A stretch of DNA of 64,000 nt from Rostratula benghalensis (lineage: Eukaryota > Chordata > Aves > Charadriiformes > Rostratulidae), in contig VXAI01000178.1 of NCBI GenBank assembly GCA_013399305.1, positions 683,953 through 747,952 of the forward strand. The letters are read 5' to 3'. A program made the position numbers and the translations under genes. The stretch's first letter is position 1. Each line of letters opens with the position of its first letter. The notes under the pieces were generated by a model. It ran no database searches. It worked only from the letters and a program-made list of their open reading frames with translations, and was not told the DNA's origin. This document shows positions 12,701-24,551 of this stretch, one piece after another.

Positions 12701-13462
12701 TATACTATTTCTCCTGTCATGTGGCAGACTTCAGAAAGGATTGTGGCAGAGCTCTCTCTGTGTGGTAGTCCCTATTTGTGTGAAATTGCCACACAAGAAG
12801 GTTTTCCTCCTTGGACGGGTGCGTGGCTGGCTTGTAGGCAGGAAAGAAGGAGGTCATAAAAGAGAAGAAGAGTCTTGCTGCCTCCTTAAACTTACTCTGA
12901 AACAGGAGTTCCCATCCTAACCCTCTCAGTCCCACCTATAGAACTACTCTTCTGAAAGAAAAAATCCAAACAGTGTTAATGGCCGCAGCAGCAACAAAGA
13001 TCTATTCTTGTTTTCTTCTTCTTTTTCTTTTTAAAAATTCTTTAAGCACACAAATCACAGAGAATGAACTTACTGCTGAGTGTGAGGACTTCATGTAGCA
13101 TTCTTGAAGGCAGAAAGCTTAGGAAGGAAGAGGGCGTGTTTCAGTTTTTGAAGAGCATTTCTAAATAAGTTAAAGAGCCCTTTTGATTCACAAAGTGGAT
13201 ACTTAAGGCTAAGGTACACAAAGGGTACTTTAGTGGATTTATTTTTTTAAATTGTGTGACATATGGAAGAGCATGAAAAAATTATATCTGAATTTTGATT
13301 GTAAAAAAGTTTAGATTTCACCTCCCCAACAACAAATAAACATACTTTGAAATCAGCTTTGTAAGAAACATAAGAGACTGGAAATACCATAGATTTCAAA
13401 GTGAATTCTGAGAAAGAAATAACTTGCTTTTGACATGAACATAGAGTTCACTTTGATTTGGT
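9725..13462. other. Non-genic stretch with one terminal-exon candidate
   Basis: Between two CR1 fragments the sequence looks unique. The only segment reading as possible coding sequence is 10930-11202, listed separately. A perfect donor-like 'caggtaagt' occurs at 11604, but I see no convincing acceptor before it. The rest shows no repeats or genes that I recognise. Confidence 0.5.
10930..11202 (+). other. Candidate terminal coding exon (unrecognised)
   Basis: A plus-strand frame, open from an ATG at 10864 to a TAG at 11200-11202, has a mixed, protein-like composition over its last ~80 codons. It includes an amphipathic stretch around 'IRALMTMSMLIKELENK' and a lysine-rich C-terminal part. Several AG acceptors lie at 10890-10930 after a short pyrimidine-rich patch, so the true exon start is uncertain. 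An AATAAA stands at 11346-11351, about 145 bases after the stop, as expected for a short 3' UTR. I do not recognise the protein. About thirty frames this long are expected by chance in the window, so this is a lead and not a gene call. Confidence 0.2.
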
Positions 13463-13712
13463 CTAGTACAAGAGAAAACGGGCACAAACTGAACCACAGG
13501 ACATTCTATTTAAACACAAGAAAAAAGGTTCTTAACTCTCAGCATGGTCAAACACTGGAAGAGACAGAGATTATGGAGTCTCTATCCTTAGAGACATTCA
13601 AATTTTGACTGGACAAGGCCTTGAGCAACCTTCTCCAGCTTACACCGTTTGAGAAGTGGGTTGAAATAAACAATCTCCAGAAGCCCCCTTCAACCTTAGC
13701 TTTCTGGTGATA
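13463..13712 (+). mobile_element. Diverged CR1 LINE fragment
   Basis: An older CR1 3' region. The order of blocks is 'gggcacaaactgaaccacag', 'cactggaagagacagag', 'ggagtctctatccttagaga', 'ttgagcaaccttctccag', then the 'cccccttcaacctta' block near the 3' end. The terminal ATTCTATG repeat is not preserved. Many substitutions and small gaps indicate long decay, and the subfamily differs from that of the 9474 and 43550 copies. Confidence 0.75.
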
Positions 13713-13780
13713 TGGAAGCTCGGAAAAAGCTCCTTGCTTCAAGAGTCACCTGGTGACTTCTTCCGTTAATTTGATCTTAT

Positions 13781-13880
13781 GTCCATTCTCATGCATGAGG
13801 AAAACTGAGGCACAGTGCTGCAGAAGCCATGTGATCAAGTTCTCCTATGGAGTCATTGGCAGAGCTCTCTCTTGCCAACT
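13781..13880 (+). repeat. MIR SINE fragment
   Basis: The phrase 'gaggaaaactgaggcacag', followed by 'ccatgtgatcaag' and 'ttggcagagctc', follows the MIR consensus order (tgaggaaactgaggcacag ... gtgacttgcccaag ... tggcagagct). MIR is an ancient amniote tRNA-derived CORE-SINE, and copies in birds are old and worn, as seen here. Confidence 0.65.
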
Positions 13881-14059
13881 TTTCCTGATCCTCCTGCATT
13901 CCAAATGCCTCTAGATAAGTCAGAACAATGAGGAGTAGCTGGAGACCTGAAAAAGGGCATTTCTTCTCCTTAAGAGCAGCCGTATTTGGACCAGACAGTG
14001 CTGATTTTGAAATCCTAGGGAATCAGGTGAATTTGGTGCTGATTTTTGGCTTTGATACT

Positions 14060-14135
14060 GATTTTCTTTGCAGCCTTGGATGTGTAACTTCACCTTGCTG
14101 CTTTCCTCTCTATAACTGGGATAAGGTCTGAGTCA
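14060..14135 (+). repeat. Possible MIR SINE fragment
   Basis: The segment 'cttggatgtgtaacttcac' and 'ctataactgggataag' resembles, in order, the MIR phrases for 'cttgggcaagtcactt' and 'gtaaaatggggataa'. The match is weak, and it lies close to the better MIR match at 13781 in the opposite block order, so it would be a separate insertion. Confidence 0.3.
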
Positions 14136-15117
14136 GGACCAATTGCTCTCACCTGTCCAGGTTGAGACCTCAAGACTACCTTTGTCATAGGGGAAGAGAT
14201 GCTGAACCAAATATGTTGCTCATGTACACAATTCCCCACCTTGCTCGGGGCTGCAGGACCTCACCAGCAACAGTATGTCAAATCAGGGGAACAAGCAGTT
14301 CGTGAGGTTGCTGCCTGACCCCACAAAGTTGGAGGGAGCTTGGACAGGGGCTGGCTGTGCTGCTGAAACTGCTTTTTATTGCACAAAGAAAGAATGTGGC
14401 TGATTTCCCTTTGGTTTCTGAGAACACACTATCTGGCTCACCTGCAGCTCCTGCGGTTTGGACCTCAGGCTTCGGGGGCTTGCTTGGGTTTTGTTCTCCC
14501 CCTTTGTCCCTTATCCCTGGCCTCCAGTGAGAAGTTGTACAAGTTCGATGAGAGCCCATAAAAACGCCTCCTCTCGGCAAACAAACCCTGACATCAAAGG
14601 GAGGAGTGAAGGAGAGCCAAAATCAGAGATTCAAAGGCACTGACTCATTTCTGCTGCACCCTCTGTATTGCCAGAAGGGCCACAAGCCACCGTCGCCCCC
14701 TGAGGTGAGATGTGCATCCACCCTCCCTCTCACCCTCAGGGAACTTTTGGCTTCACCTTGTCACAGCAGCGCCCTTTTTCCATCCACCACCTCTTCTCAT
14801 CTGCTGCAAGACAGGAGAAACAATCAAGGTCCAGGTCTCCTCTGCGTCTGTCCTCATTCTATTCCGCAGCTCAGACACGCACCAACAAATGATGACCAGG
14901 GAGGCACTTCAAAGCCAAGGCTGTTTTAATGACCAAAGTGAGGGACAACCTCTGACCTCCCCATAGGGGAAACAATAATTGTTGACAGGGCTGGAAAAAA
15001 TGTTCTCATTGTGAACATAAACAGGCTGGAAGGAGCTCGCAGTGCCAGATGTGGCTGAGAAGTGTTTAGGAGCCGAGACAACATATGAAATTTCCATCAC
15101 ATTCTTATTAATCAGGC

Positions 15118-15242
15118 TTTTTTTTTTTTCCCCTGGTCAATACCAAACTGGAAAACAGACGTCAACAACATTCCTTTTTTTTCTTTCTTTTTTCTTTTTT
15201 TTTTTTCACCTTTTTTTCCTTCCCTCTCCCCCTTATCCAATT
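15118..15242. repeat. T-rich low-complexity tract
   Basis: A run of 12 T at 15118-15129 is followed, from about 15172, by long T runs broken by C. This is pyrimidine-rich simple sequence with no clear repeat unit. Confidence 0.8.
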
Positions 15243-17764
15243 TTAATTGGAATTTAAAGTAAGGGGATTGTCTTGGGAAGGCTTTGTGCTAAAAATAACC
15301 TGCCTTGCCCATGTTCTGATGTTTCTCTTCCCTTTTCTCCGGGCTGAGAATTCCTTGTGTTTTAAAGCACTTATTCACCCCCTAACTTGGCAAATTAAGT
15401 GTTCTCCCAGGAAATGGATACCAAATTATGTTCTCCCTTTGCAATCCTTGCCCCACACCCTTGCTCACATCTCGTTCTGGGATTCAATAACAGAGCTAAA
15501 CCAAGGCAATGAGAACAGGAAAATGATTTAATTATACCAGTCTCCTGGGCAGGTTTCTGAGCTCAAGTTCCCTGGAGCTTTTGAGCCTGTAGGGTCCCTG
15601 TTTCACACGAGAAAACTTGGGAACTGCACAGTTTCCACTCATCCTCCCGTCCAGGAGCCAATCAAGACTCTGTAGTTTGGAAACTCATGGATTACAGTAG
15701 CTTTGGAGACAAGTGATGGCTTGATTCAAAGGAATGATCCCCCAAACTTGCTGCCATTTGGACCATAATACTGAGAAAAGCATGCACTAGTGTATAAAAT
15801 AATCTTTTGTATTTTCTGCCAGACACTGACAGGTTCCAACAGTGAATAAGAGACTCCTGATTAATAAGGTGTTCTTAGGGGACGCGGATCATTGCTCCCC
15901 AGAGGTATTTAGCACAATTTCATGTGAGCCAGGTGCCCAGTCCCTGCTAGGGTTGGATAAGAACATTAATGTGCAGCTGAGATTGCCTGAGAAATAGTTG
16001 CTTTTCAATGTCACTTGGGGAACCTTCTTGGTGTTCTTGTCATGCAACAAGGCATTTAGTTTGTTGCTGGAATAGGAACAGATTAAGGTTGTAGGGATTC
16101 AGGACATGCAGAAGAGTAAGGATATACATGGGGAAAAGGAGTAATTGTTTCTCTCGTGGTGAAAATTGTATGATCTTTGTAGTGGTTTGGGAATTTCCCA
16201 TGGATTATACATATTGATTCCTCCCTGTCTTTCTCCTCCCTGACAGCTTTAAGATCCCTGATAGTACTGGCAAAGAAACTGAAATATTCATTAGTCTGTA
16301 CTAGATACAATTTCAAATTCTAGAATACAATATATTAAAAATTTATAACTCCCCTTTACTCTTTCAGGAACAAACCCTTCCTCATCAGGTCTTCCAGGTC
16401 AACCCACTTCAAGGATGTAGTCAGACTTCCCTGAACTTCTTTCAGAACCAGCAAGCTCTGAAAATCCTTCTACATCTAAATTCTACACAGAATTCCTGCT
16501 GTGCACCACCTATGAGGACAGACACTAGAAACGGGTGGTGTCTCAGGCTTTCAGTCCGCTGGAACTGCACTTCAGCTGGATAGATGGGTGTAGCTTCATG
16601 AATAGCTGTGCTCTTGTGTGCACGAATGGCTCTCAATTGCACTTGTGATGATGTTGCTTCTTATTTGGTTTAGAGGTGCATCCTTCAGATTGAGTCTGCA
16701 AAGCCTGGTAAACTGAATTGAACCTTAAGTGTGTCTCACATCGCAGACCAGCCAATGATTCTCCTTCTGGATCAGCAAAAGGCATACTAAATTTGCCTTT
16801 ACAACACATATCTGCTCCACTGACATGTCCCTTTTATTCCTACATACCTGGGCCTCTTAGGAGAGCCTCCAATACTTGTTAAATCAATTAACATTCTGTG
16901 AAGAGTCTAGAGAGATGCTGCTCCGAACCCTGAAGTACCATGCTGACTGCCATTAGTCAATGTTCCTGCTGGTGCAACATCCAGGGAAGTCAGGGATGAT
17001 GAACCAGGTCAGGTTAATTTTACCTGAAGAAAATTTATCCCCTTTAAGTGATAAACTACAGACATTTGAAGCCACAATTCTGCAAAACAGTTAAATGTTT
17101 TCTTACATGAAAACCATCTCCAGGAGGTTTTGGTACCCTATATGTGACTCCAGTGGGTTTTTTTGCCTTGGTCTCCTGCAATCACTCATAACAGTGGCAC
17201 AGTTTAATCCAGGATATGCAGATTATCCAGTGTTGACAGCCCTCAACACTACCATTTCTTTCACCCTCACAAAAAAATATTAATTAGGACAAAAGATGTA
17301 CAATTAAACTGTGGTTTCCCAGAAAATAACAGAGGACAACATGACTTAAGTTAAATACAAGAGCTTTCTCTCAATCAATACAGTCAATCAGTCACAGAAT
17401 TGAAATGATGTATGGTTTTAAGTGGCTTAAGTCACATCTAATCTTAGACTTGTAATAAACAAATTTATCAACAACACTCTGCAGGTTCTTATAGTCACTG
17501 AAGATCTTAGAGTAGCATTTTAATGTGGAGTTATTTTATCCTTTTTCTCCTGTTTCTAGGGAGAGAGCTACCTTAGCTACCTTAATTAAGAGTCTGAAGT
17601 TAGGTGAGAAGAATCTGACCTTAAATATTCAGTCCTACGAGTAACTCAGGGTAAAATTACTCAGGGTTTTATATATACTCCACCCTGCTGAGATGACACA
17701 GCAGGAGATAGTCAGGTTACACTAACATCACAGATACATTTTTGGGAGGTGGGTTGGTCAGGAA

Positions 17765-18420
17765 ATTGGCACCCCTTCTTTTAATCTGAAACCTGGTTGG
17801 ATTGGAAATGCCCTAGAGTCTCTGTTGCTATCTGCTCTGTAGCTCCTACCTCCCTCCTCCCGGCCAGCTGGACCAATCCAGCTCTGACTCAGAGGGAAAT
17901 TTGCCATTTCTTGCATCACCAGAACAGTTTTCCAGTTTCCTCCAGCAGGTAGGTGTTCCTTGGAGGTCTCCAATGAAAGTCCTGGTTCGGATTGGCCTTG
18001 TTTAGCTTAGGCCAGACAAAAAAAAACATAAAAGGAGGGGATTGCCGTGAGACATCCTGCAGTCAGCCAGGAAGGAGTTGGCCTAGGAAAAAAAGAAATC
18101 AGAGGGCAGCCCACATATATCAGCCAGTTGCCTGCCAGCTCCCATATCTCCTGAGTATTCTCCTGCTTGGAAAGCACCTCGCAGGCGTTCCCCCTTCGCC
18201 TGGGGGTGCTACCGCGTCAGTTCCATTAAGCAAACTTCACACACCCCCATAACCTGGGGTGTTTGTTTTATCACTCAATTCCCCAACTTACGTAGGTTCA
18301 GAGAGCCAGCGTCGTCCGCAGGCTCCTTTGGAGATTCCCTCTCTCCCTTTCAGCTCATAACAGCTCTCTGCCGTTTTGGAATTTGACGCAAAACACTTGA
18401 ATGTCAGTGGGTCCCGGAGG
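17765..18420 (+). promoter_or_regulatory. Promoter-like or solo-LTR-like block
   Basis: Five CCAAT-box pentamers in either orientation lie within about 230 bases: ATTGG at 17765, 17801 and 17991, CCAAT at 17873 and 17970. They are followed by a TATA-like 'cataaaag' at 18027-18034. From 18047 to 18420 there are more than a dozen CpG dinucleotides (for example in 'accgcgtc' and 'gcgtcgtccgc'), unusual for this CpG-poor window. The order CCAAT, TATA, then CpG-rich DNA fits a Pol II promoter or the U3/R region of an endogenous retrovirus LTR. I see no clear LTR ends, primer-binding site or downstream coding exon, so both readings stay open. Confidence 0.3.
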
Positions 18421-20821
18421 AACCTTTCACCGGAGGTTTTCAAAGGCTTCTTCAAACAAGAATGAGTTCAGCCTAATAATAATGCCAACAATGCACATAA
18501 CAGTAAAAAGAAAAACAATATATATATTGGATTATTTCTTCAGAGCCCCAGTCATGATCCTTTCAGGGTGCTGTGCAGACAAAACAAGAAATGAGCACCA
18601 TCCAAAAAAGGCTCAAAATCCGCAGCCGAGATCCAGAACTTTGTTTAAGGCAACATTATTCAGCATCCCAGTTTCCAAATGAGAATAATAGGTATTTACA
18701 AAGTCAACATCCAAAATCTTCTAGACCAGATGAGATGTTGGCTAATTATTACAGTTTGTTGACTGTCTCTTTATGGAGTTTTCTAAATTAATGATTTGGA
18801 TTAGGGATTTTCAGTACTGGCTTACTGATTGGTTTGGGTTTAGCTCCTTTGGGACCTGAAAGGCAGGCATGATCTGCGTTGGGAAGAATTTCATCAGACT
18901 ATTTGCCGTGGTTCTTCTAATTTCACCATTTTTGAACTCCTAGCCAGTAAGCATGGTCATAGCTTTCTTTCATAGCTATGGGGCTTCATAGCACTGATAG
19001 CAGATATGGTGACTTCTACTGCAGACGTGGCTGTGTTTCAGGGGGAGATGAAATGATCCCCTGCCTCGTCTACCACACTAAGCTTAAAAAAGCAACTTGC
19101 TGCCTCCTAAGGGCAAAGGTACCCCATGAATTTAATTTGCTCAAGTTCAAGTCACAGAGGGCTCCTGAAATTTCTCTCTGGCATACATCACAGATGAAGT
19201 ATATGCTCCTTGGGGGATTTTAATTCTTACAGCATTGTAATGACCAATCTAGAGGAACATGTTTTGACCATGTTAAACCTTCAGCTTCTACTTCAACATC
19301 ATAAAACTAAAGCTGGAGGAACTGAGCCCTTGTAAAGGCAAATTTGCAACCCACCCCTACACCAAGTCAAAATATTTGCTTAAAGGATGCTCAAATAGGA
19401 TCACAGCAAGAATGAATTCTGGTTCTTTTGTTGCTTTTATGCAAGTGGCTTTTTCTACTGTATGATAGGAAGCAGAGTTGGAAATTCATGTTGGTAGACA
19501 ACTAGGGAGATGGGCAACATTATCTTTTTAGTGATTTTACTGTTTTAATATCTCTGTTTCTCTTATCATTTCAGAGAAAGGGAGCCCTCCCCTGTATAAA
19601 ACATGCATACATGAAACAGTACAAAGAAAGTTTTTGTTGGTTTGGACAGACAAAATGATATCTGGGATAGAAATAATGTTGTTAAATTATGCTCATAGAG
19701 CATCTAGAGCAACAGGGTTCTAAATTGTCAGGACACTCAGAAGCTCTAGGTCTGTATGAATAGAAATATGCACAGGTGGAATACAGAAATATGCTTTAAG
19801 ATGGAACTGAAAAAATGAAAGCTTAAAACTCTTCATTTTTCCACCGTATTCTTTTTTTATATATATTTGTGAATTTCAATGTCATTATTATTTTTAGGAA
19901 AAAAAAACCAAAAAAACCCCCAGGATTTCATTATAGTAATATGTTCTAAGATTGACCTGAAAATTTTAATGATAATTTTGCCAATTAAATAAGTGGGATA
20001 GGTATTTCCAAATTTATTTAACTTATAAGAGACAGGAAACCTCTCAGGTAGTTCTTACGGTTTGAGCAGTTTAATAAAGAGAGAGTCTAAAAAGGAAGAA
20101 AAGAGTCTAAATCCCATTTTGCATTCCTAAGTCATCCAATAGTCTCTGGCGGCAAGTGTGATTGCTTAAATCATTTTAGTTAGTAGAAAACAATAAAATT
20201 GTTCATCTTTCAGACTAGGCAAACCTCATAGTGACCATAGAATACCAAATATACTGTCCAGCACCTGAGCATGCAAAAATCACCGCAAAGGGAATGGGAC
20301 TTTTGCACAAACTTGATTACAGGCAGAAATTCAGAACCTGTGGTTTGTTTCATGGTTTCTCTCACATAATTTCTCTCACACTTGCAGAGCCCATGTAGCA
20401 TCTCCTGTTTCACAACAGCTTCCCCCTGACTTTTGCAGGTCCTCAGTCACCTTTAGCTGTGCTTCTCCCTAGTAGGAAACTCTTGAGTGTATCTTGGACC
20501 TTCTAGCTAGCAAACTGCTGCATGCAGCAGGACCCTCAGACATAGGTAATGCCTCCACTCTCTTCTACTCTCTTCTCTGGACATATCACAATGGATTTTA
20601 GCTCTTACAGGTCCTGGATGTTGGCAGCAATCCTTGCATTTATGATATGGGAAAATGTGTGAGATGTTCTTCAGGCTCTGGTGGAACAGATATCAAGAAT
20701 TGGAACTGAAGCTCTATACACCACCACTTGCTACTCCAGAGCAAATTACCCACACCCTACAGAGTGTTCACTAGGAATGCTCCTCATTTCACATCCTCAA
20801 AAGGCACTAGTTTCAATTATA

Positions 20822-20945
20822 AAATCACAGAATCCTGGAATGTTTTGTGTTGGAAGGCAGCTTAAAGATCATCTGGTTCCAACCCCTCTGCCATGGGCAC
20901 TTTCCACTAGACCAGGCTACTCAAAGTCAACCTGGCCTTGAATCC
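20822..20945 (-). mobile_element. CR1 LINE 3' end fragment
   Basis: The reverse complement of a CR1 3' end: 'aatcacagaatcctggaatg', 'ttggaaggcagcttaaagat', 'ggttccaacccctctgccat', 'ccactagaccaggctactca', ending in 'acctggccttgaa'. Only about 120 bases remain, consistent with strong 5' truncation. Confidence 0.92.
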
Positions 20946-23329
20946 ACTGTTGCTCTTTTATTTTTAGTTAATCTTCTCTCTTACCACCCACATCTGACAG
21001 GATATAATGTCCTGAGTACCTGAGAAAACAACCTACATTTTCCAGCGTTACACATGCCCTCTTTGATATCAGCAACCCAATGCATCTGAAAGCTGCTCCT
21101 GCTCGACACAGGGAGCAGAAAGTTGAAATGCAGGCACCTGGTAGAGTAGCCCATTCAGTGCTGCTGGAGTTACAGATGCCTTTCTGGTAGTCTAGAGCTC
21201 CTTCTGCTGGGCAAACTGCATCGTGCCCAGGTCCCTGGCCTCCAGATCTGAAATTCAAGGTCGTGCTTATTGGTTTCTTACAAACTACAAGACAGAAAGC
21301 CTGATTTTTGGGGTTCTCCTCCTTCTCCCATATACAAATAAGCATAGTTATATTCCATGTGATATTTATTACTTATGACATTTAGTCATAATCTTTCAGC
21401 CCCAGGAAGAAGATTAGAATGTTCCTTATAACCATTTCAAACACATAGCTGAGTTCAGGGAGCACTATGGAAGCTGTTTAATAGTTGTACTTGACAAAAA
21501 AAGAGTTAGAAGAAGACATTGTGACAAAGCTTTTCATTTGGGTTCTGAAAGTCAGTTCATCTCTGAATCATTCCAGAGGCCTTTGCAGAATCCCCTTCTT
21601 AGAGACTTCACATGCCCTGGCATTATTAATTCTTACAGTCATTATTACCAAGATGCCCTAGTGTGCTAAGACACATGAACACATCATTGCTAAACCAGCT
21701 TCCTAAAAGGCAAGAAGAGAAAGAAAAGCAAACCCAGAGGGGCTGACACCCAGCTCCTCTCAGCGCTCCTGGCTCACACTGTGGCTATTTTACACCGCCA
21801 GTAAGTTATGTGCTACTGACAGATTCATTGCCAGCTGAGATTAACACCACCAAAAATCTCAGCCTGCCTCTGAGGGTAGAAGGATTCAAAGTTTCTTTCC
21901 CACTCTCTTGGAGCAACTACAGGGTCTCCATTTGAGCCTCAGGCCAGGCATAGTAGGCAAGGCCTGTTTGGTACGGTGGAATCCCCATCTGACACAAACT
22001 GGTGCATTAATTTCAGCTCCCATGCAGTGTTACACAACCCAGAAGAAGTGATAAGACAATATTTTTTTTTTCTCTGGGTATATCCTCTTCTCAGGTTTTT
22101 GGTTTTATTCTTTTCTTCCTAACAGCTATCAGTGGCATCTGAAGGTCAGAGTTCATGTTCCCAGTGGTGCTTACTGCATTCAGCTGATTACTGGGGACAC
22201 ATGGCCATCCTGGGTCTCCTATAGCTCTCTGTCTGATTTATGAAGAACAAAAACATTGCAGCTGCCAAAGCTAATCCTGAAAATGAAGTCAGTGGAAGGC
22301 CTGCTGAAAGGGCAGGGAAGCCTCTTCTTTCTGGTCAAGTATCTAAGTAGGCTCGCTTGTCTTTTATTTTGACTTCTTGAAGTACTTCCTCTTGAGTTTG
22401 CTCATCCTTGGAAGAGGGAAAGAAATGACAGAATGTACAGAGCATGAGAAAAGTAGAGGAAATGGGACAAGGGTAAATTTTTACTGGCAGATCTGTAGCT
22501 GCACAACACAAGGTCTCCAGAAGTTACTTTGGACAGGTCATTTGACTTGGAAGGAAAGATCTTTGCTGGTGCTGTACCCACGGAGAAGGAGAACATAATT
22601 TCCATCCCAAGAGGGCACAATCTGTATTTATCTCATTATTCTTCCTGTCCTATTTTGTGATGCCTGCACAGCCCTGCCCATCCCTGCAGCAGAGTGTGAT
22701 CAAAAGAAATGATTGTCCAGTCCTTGCTTTAGTGCATTAAATTCAGAATTTATACTCACAAAAGGGACTATGACCAATGTTTTCTGTTATCTCTCTATAA
22801 GGCCAGAAACATCTACTGCACATTGGTGGCAGGTTCTTTTGGAGCACAGCACTCAGTTTTGCTTTTCTTTAATATTTGGTTGTCGTTCTCTTGGAGAGAA
22901 CTTAAAAGGTAGGATTGTTAAGTATCCATTGTGGGGGGTTATGTGCTGTTTCCCCACAGCTTTCACAGATGTAGAAGAACATAAAATTCCGTGTTCCTAA
23001 TTCACCTGAGTGAAGGCTGCACCCACTACATCAGTTAAATGTCCTGGATTGGAGACAAGGTGCTGAGCTGCCAGAGGAAAAGAGGGAGAAATAGACGCAG
23101 ATGACCTCCAGGTTCTTCACAAAAATTTTGTCTGGTCAGTGCTAAAATCATCTCCCTGAGCTGCCTCCACCTTTTTTGTTAACAGCTGCTAAATAATTCC
23201 TCTTTGAAACGTGTCAGCTTATGAATGGATCTGTCTCCTGCTGGGTGCTGTGGGCTGCAGTGAGCTAGACTAAATTAGCTGACAGGCTGAAGATCTCACT
23301 CCAAAACCCAGAGCCTGTGGAAGCTTTTG
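20946..23329. other. Non-genic stretch, unique sequence
   Basis: No gene, RNA gene or recognised repeat apart from a short T run near 22063. Open frames are short and lack splice-site support. Confidence 0.5.
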
Positions 23330-23647
23330 GACATAAAAACAGCCAAATGGGTCAGACCAAACATGCACCTAACGCAAGATCCTATTTCATAAAGTTGGAA
23401 ATACCAAATGAGTGCAAGAATGCAGCGAGCGTATGGCAATGCTTTCGTCAAATACTCTCACAGTCTGTAAGAATTTCTGCCTTTGGGACCTCCTAAGCTG
23501 GACACGATTTCTGTGCATTTTGTACCTTTTAATGCCTTTCTCTGCCACTGATTTGTTGTGCTTCCCTATGAACTTGTGAAAACTTTCTGTGCCTGCAACA
23601 CCTAGTGCCAGGGAATTCCACACTTTCACTACCCATGTAGTGAATCC

Positions 23648-24097
23648 TTATTCAGACCCACGTATGACAAACCACGTTCTTCTTTTGTTTGTTTCAAACT
23701 TGCTACCTGCATCTAACTTTCTGCATTTTTCAGTGAAGAATCTGTTACAAATAGAACTGAAAAGGAAAAAGGTTCCCTGAATTACAGACCATGGAATCTT
23801 CTGGGTTTTTTTTTTTTTCATTTGTTTCTGGTTTGCTGTTGTTTTGTTTTCTTTTTTTTTTTTTTTCCTGTACCAAGGATGTACCAAGGTCATTTGAATT
23901 TTAATCTTGTTTTGGAACATACCTTGAAGTCCACAACAGCTTTGTGCTATCCACAAATATAATAAGATTCTTCCCTCTTCCACTACCCCTGTCCTGAATG
24001 AAAGTGTGAATACCTCTAGAGCCAGAACAGATGCCAACAGGTCCCAGCCTGATGTATCCTTCTGTTTCAACAGTAAACTCTTAGTAGCTACCTTCAA
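23648..24097 (-). pseudogene. Decayed CR1 ORF2 reverse-transcriptase remnant
   Basis: A 149-codon minus-strand open frame lies inside the ancient CR1 copy. Its N-terminal half aligns, with shifts, to the CR1 ORF2 segment that carries the 'SGVPQGSVLGP' and 'FINDL' motifs before the FADD catalytic box. What survives is mainly an 'SVL' near residue 22 and an acidic 'GVVEEG' patch near residue 37. The catalytic aspartates are not preserved in frame. The C-terminal half is the lysine-rich translation of the T-rich insertion. It is a fossil and encodes no working enzyme. Confidence 0.55.
23806..23866. repeat. T-rich tract inside ancient CR1
   Basis: Two T runs of about 12 and 14 bases are joined by G/T-rich sequence. 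The tract divides the CR1 copy between its 3' untranslated part and its reverse-transcriptase part, and is followed by a short duplicated 'tgtaccaagg'. It may be the reverse complement of a retroposed poly(A) tail that inserted into the CR1. Confidence 0.75.
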
Positions 24098-24340
24098 ATA
24101 TAAATTTATCCTAGTTTTACCTGGGTCCTAATTTCCTCTCCTCCTTGTACATCATGTGAAACAGTGCCTGGAGCCCTCTTATAGCTATTATCTCCTGCTT
24201 CTCTGCAATGGTCAAGGTCTCTTATGCTGTACTGAGACAGAACTAAGAGCTCTGAGAACTTCCTTCTACCACAGATTTGAGCAAATGCATGTGACCATTT
24301 TGTGGCCTGGAAATCACTTGACGTTGAACTACTTGTCTCC

Positions 24341-24519
24341 CAAAACAGAGCAGCCACATGTCAACTACCTCCCACAACTGGTCCCTGAGTCACCCTTAAC
24401 TCCCCACAATCTGCCAATGGCATGTTTTTGTACCAGGGGGCATCCTCAGTCATGGTTAAGTTTATGTGTTCAGATGTAGTTTTCAAATACACAACATCGA
24501 GATTCACCATCCCGAGGTG

Positions 24520-24551
<32 letters not shown>

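Larger units (their letters stand above)
14136..20821. other. Non-genic stretch with T-rich tract and promoter-like block
   Basis: No gene is recognised. The first ~700 bases are somewhat GC-richer and have several overlapping short open frames in competing phases, which argues against any one being coding. The T-rich tract (15118-15242) and the CCAAT/TATA/CpG block (17765-18420) are listed separately. The remainder, about 18.5-20.8 kb, is AT-rich unique sequence in which I see nothing specific. Confidence 0.5.
23330..24340 (-). mobile_element. Ancient archosaur/turtle-type CR1 LINE, about 1 kb
   Basis: Read on the plus strand this is the reverse complement of an old CR1 class common in crocodilians and turtles. 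In order it shows 'gggtcagaccaa' near the 3' end, 'gccagggaattccacac', 'cttttgtttgtttcaaac' and 'ctgcatctaact'. Later come 'catttgaattttaatcttgt', 'ctatccacaaatataataag', 'ggtcccagcctgatgtatcc' and 'catcatgtgaaacagtg'. The part beyond about 23880 corresponds to reverse-transcriptase coding sequence. It is heavily mutated and is interrupted by a T-rich block at 23806-23866 that is not part of the consensus. The preserved length is unusual for such an old copy. Confidence 0.75.

Noticed and set aside
14278..14966. Several overlapping open frames in a GC-richer patch
   Set aside because: Several phases are open at once with none favoured, typical of stop-poor GC-rich non-coding DNA.
24523..24550. 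Poly(A) run as the tail of a processed pseudogene
   Set aside because: There is no polyadenylation signal or recognisable cDNA body upstream and no visible target-site duplication.
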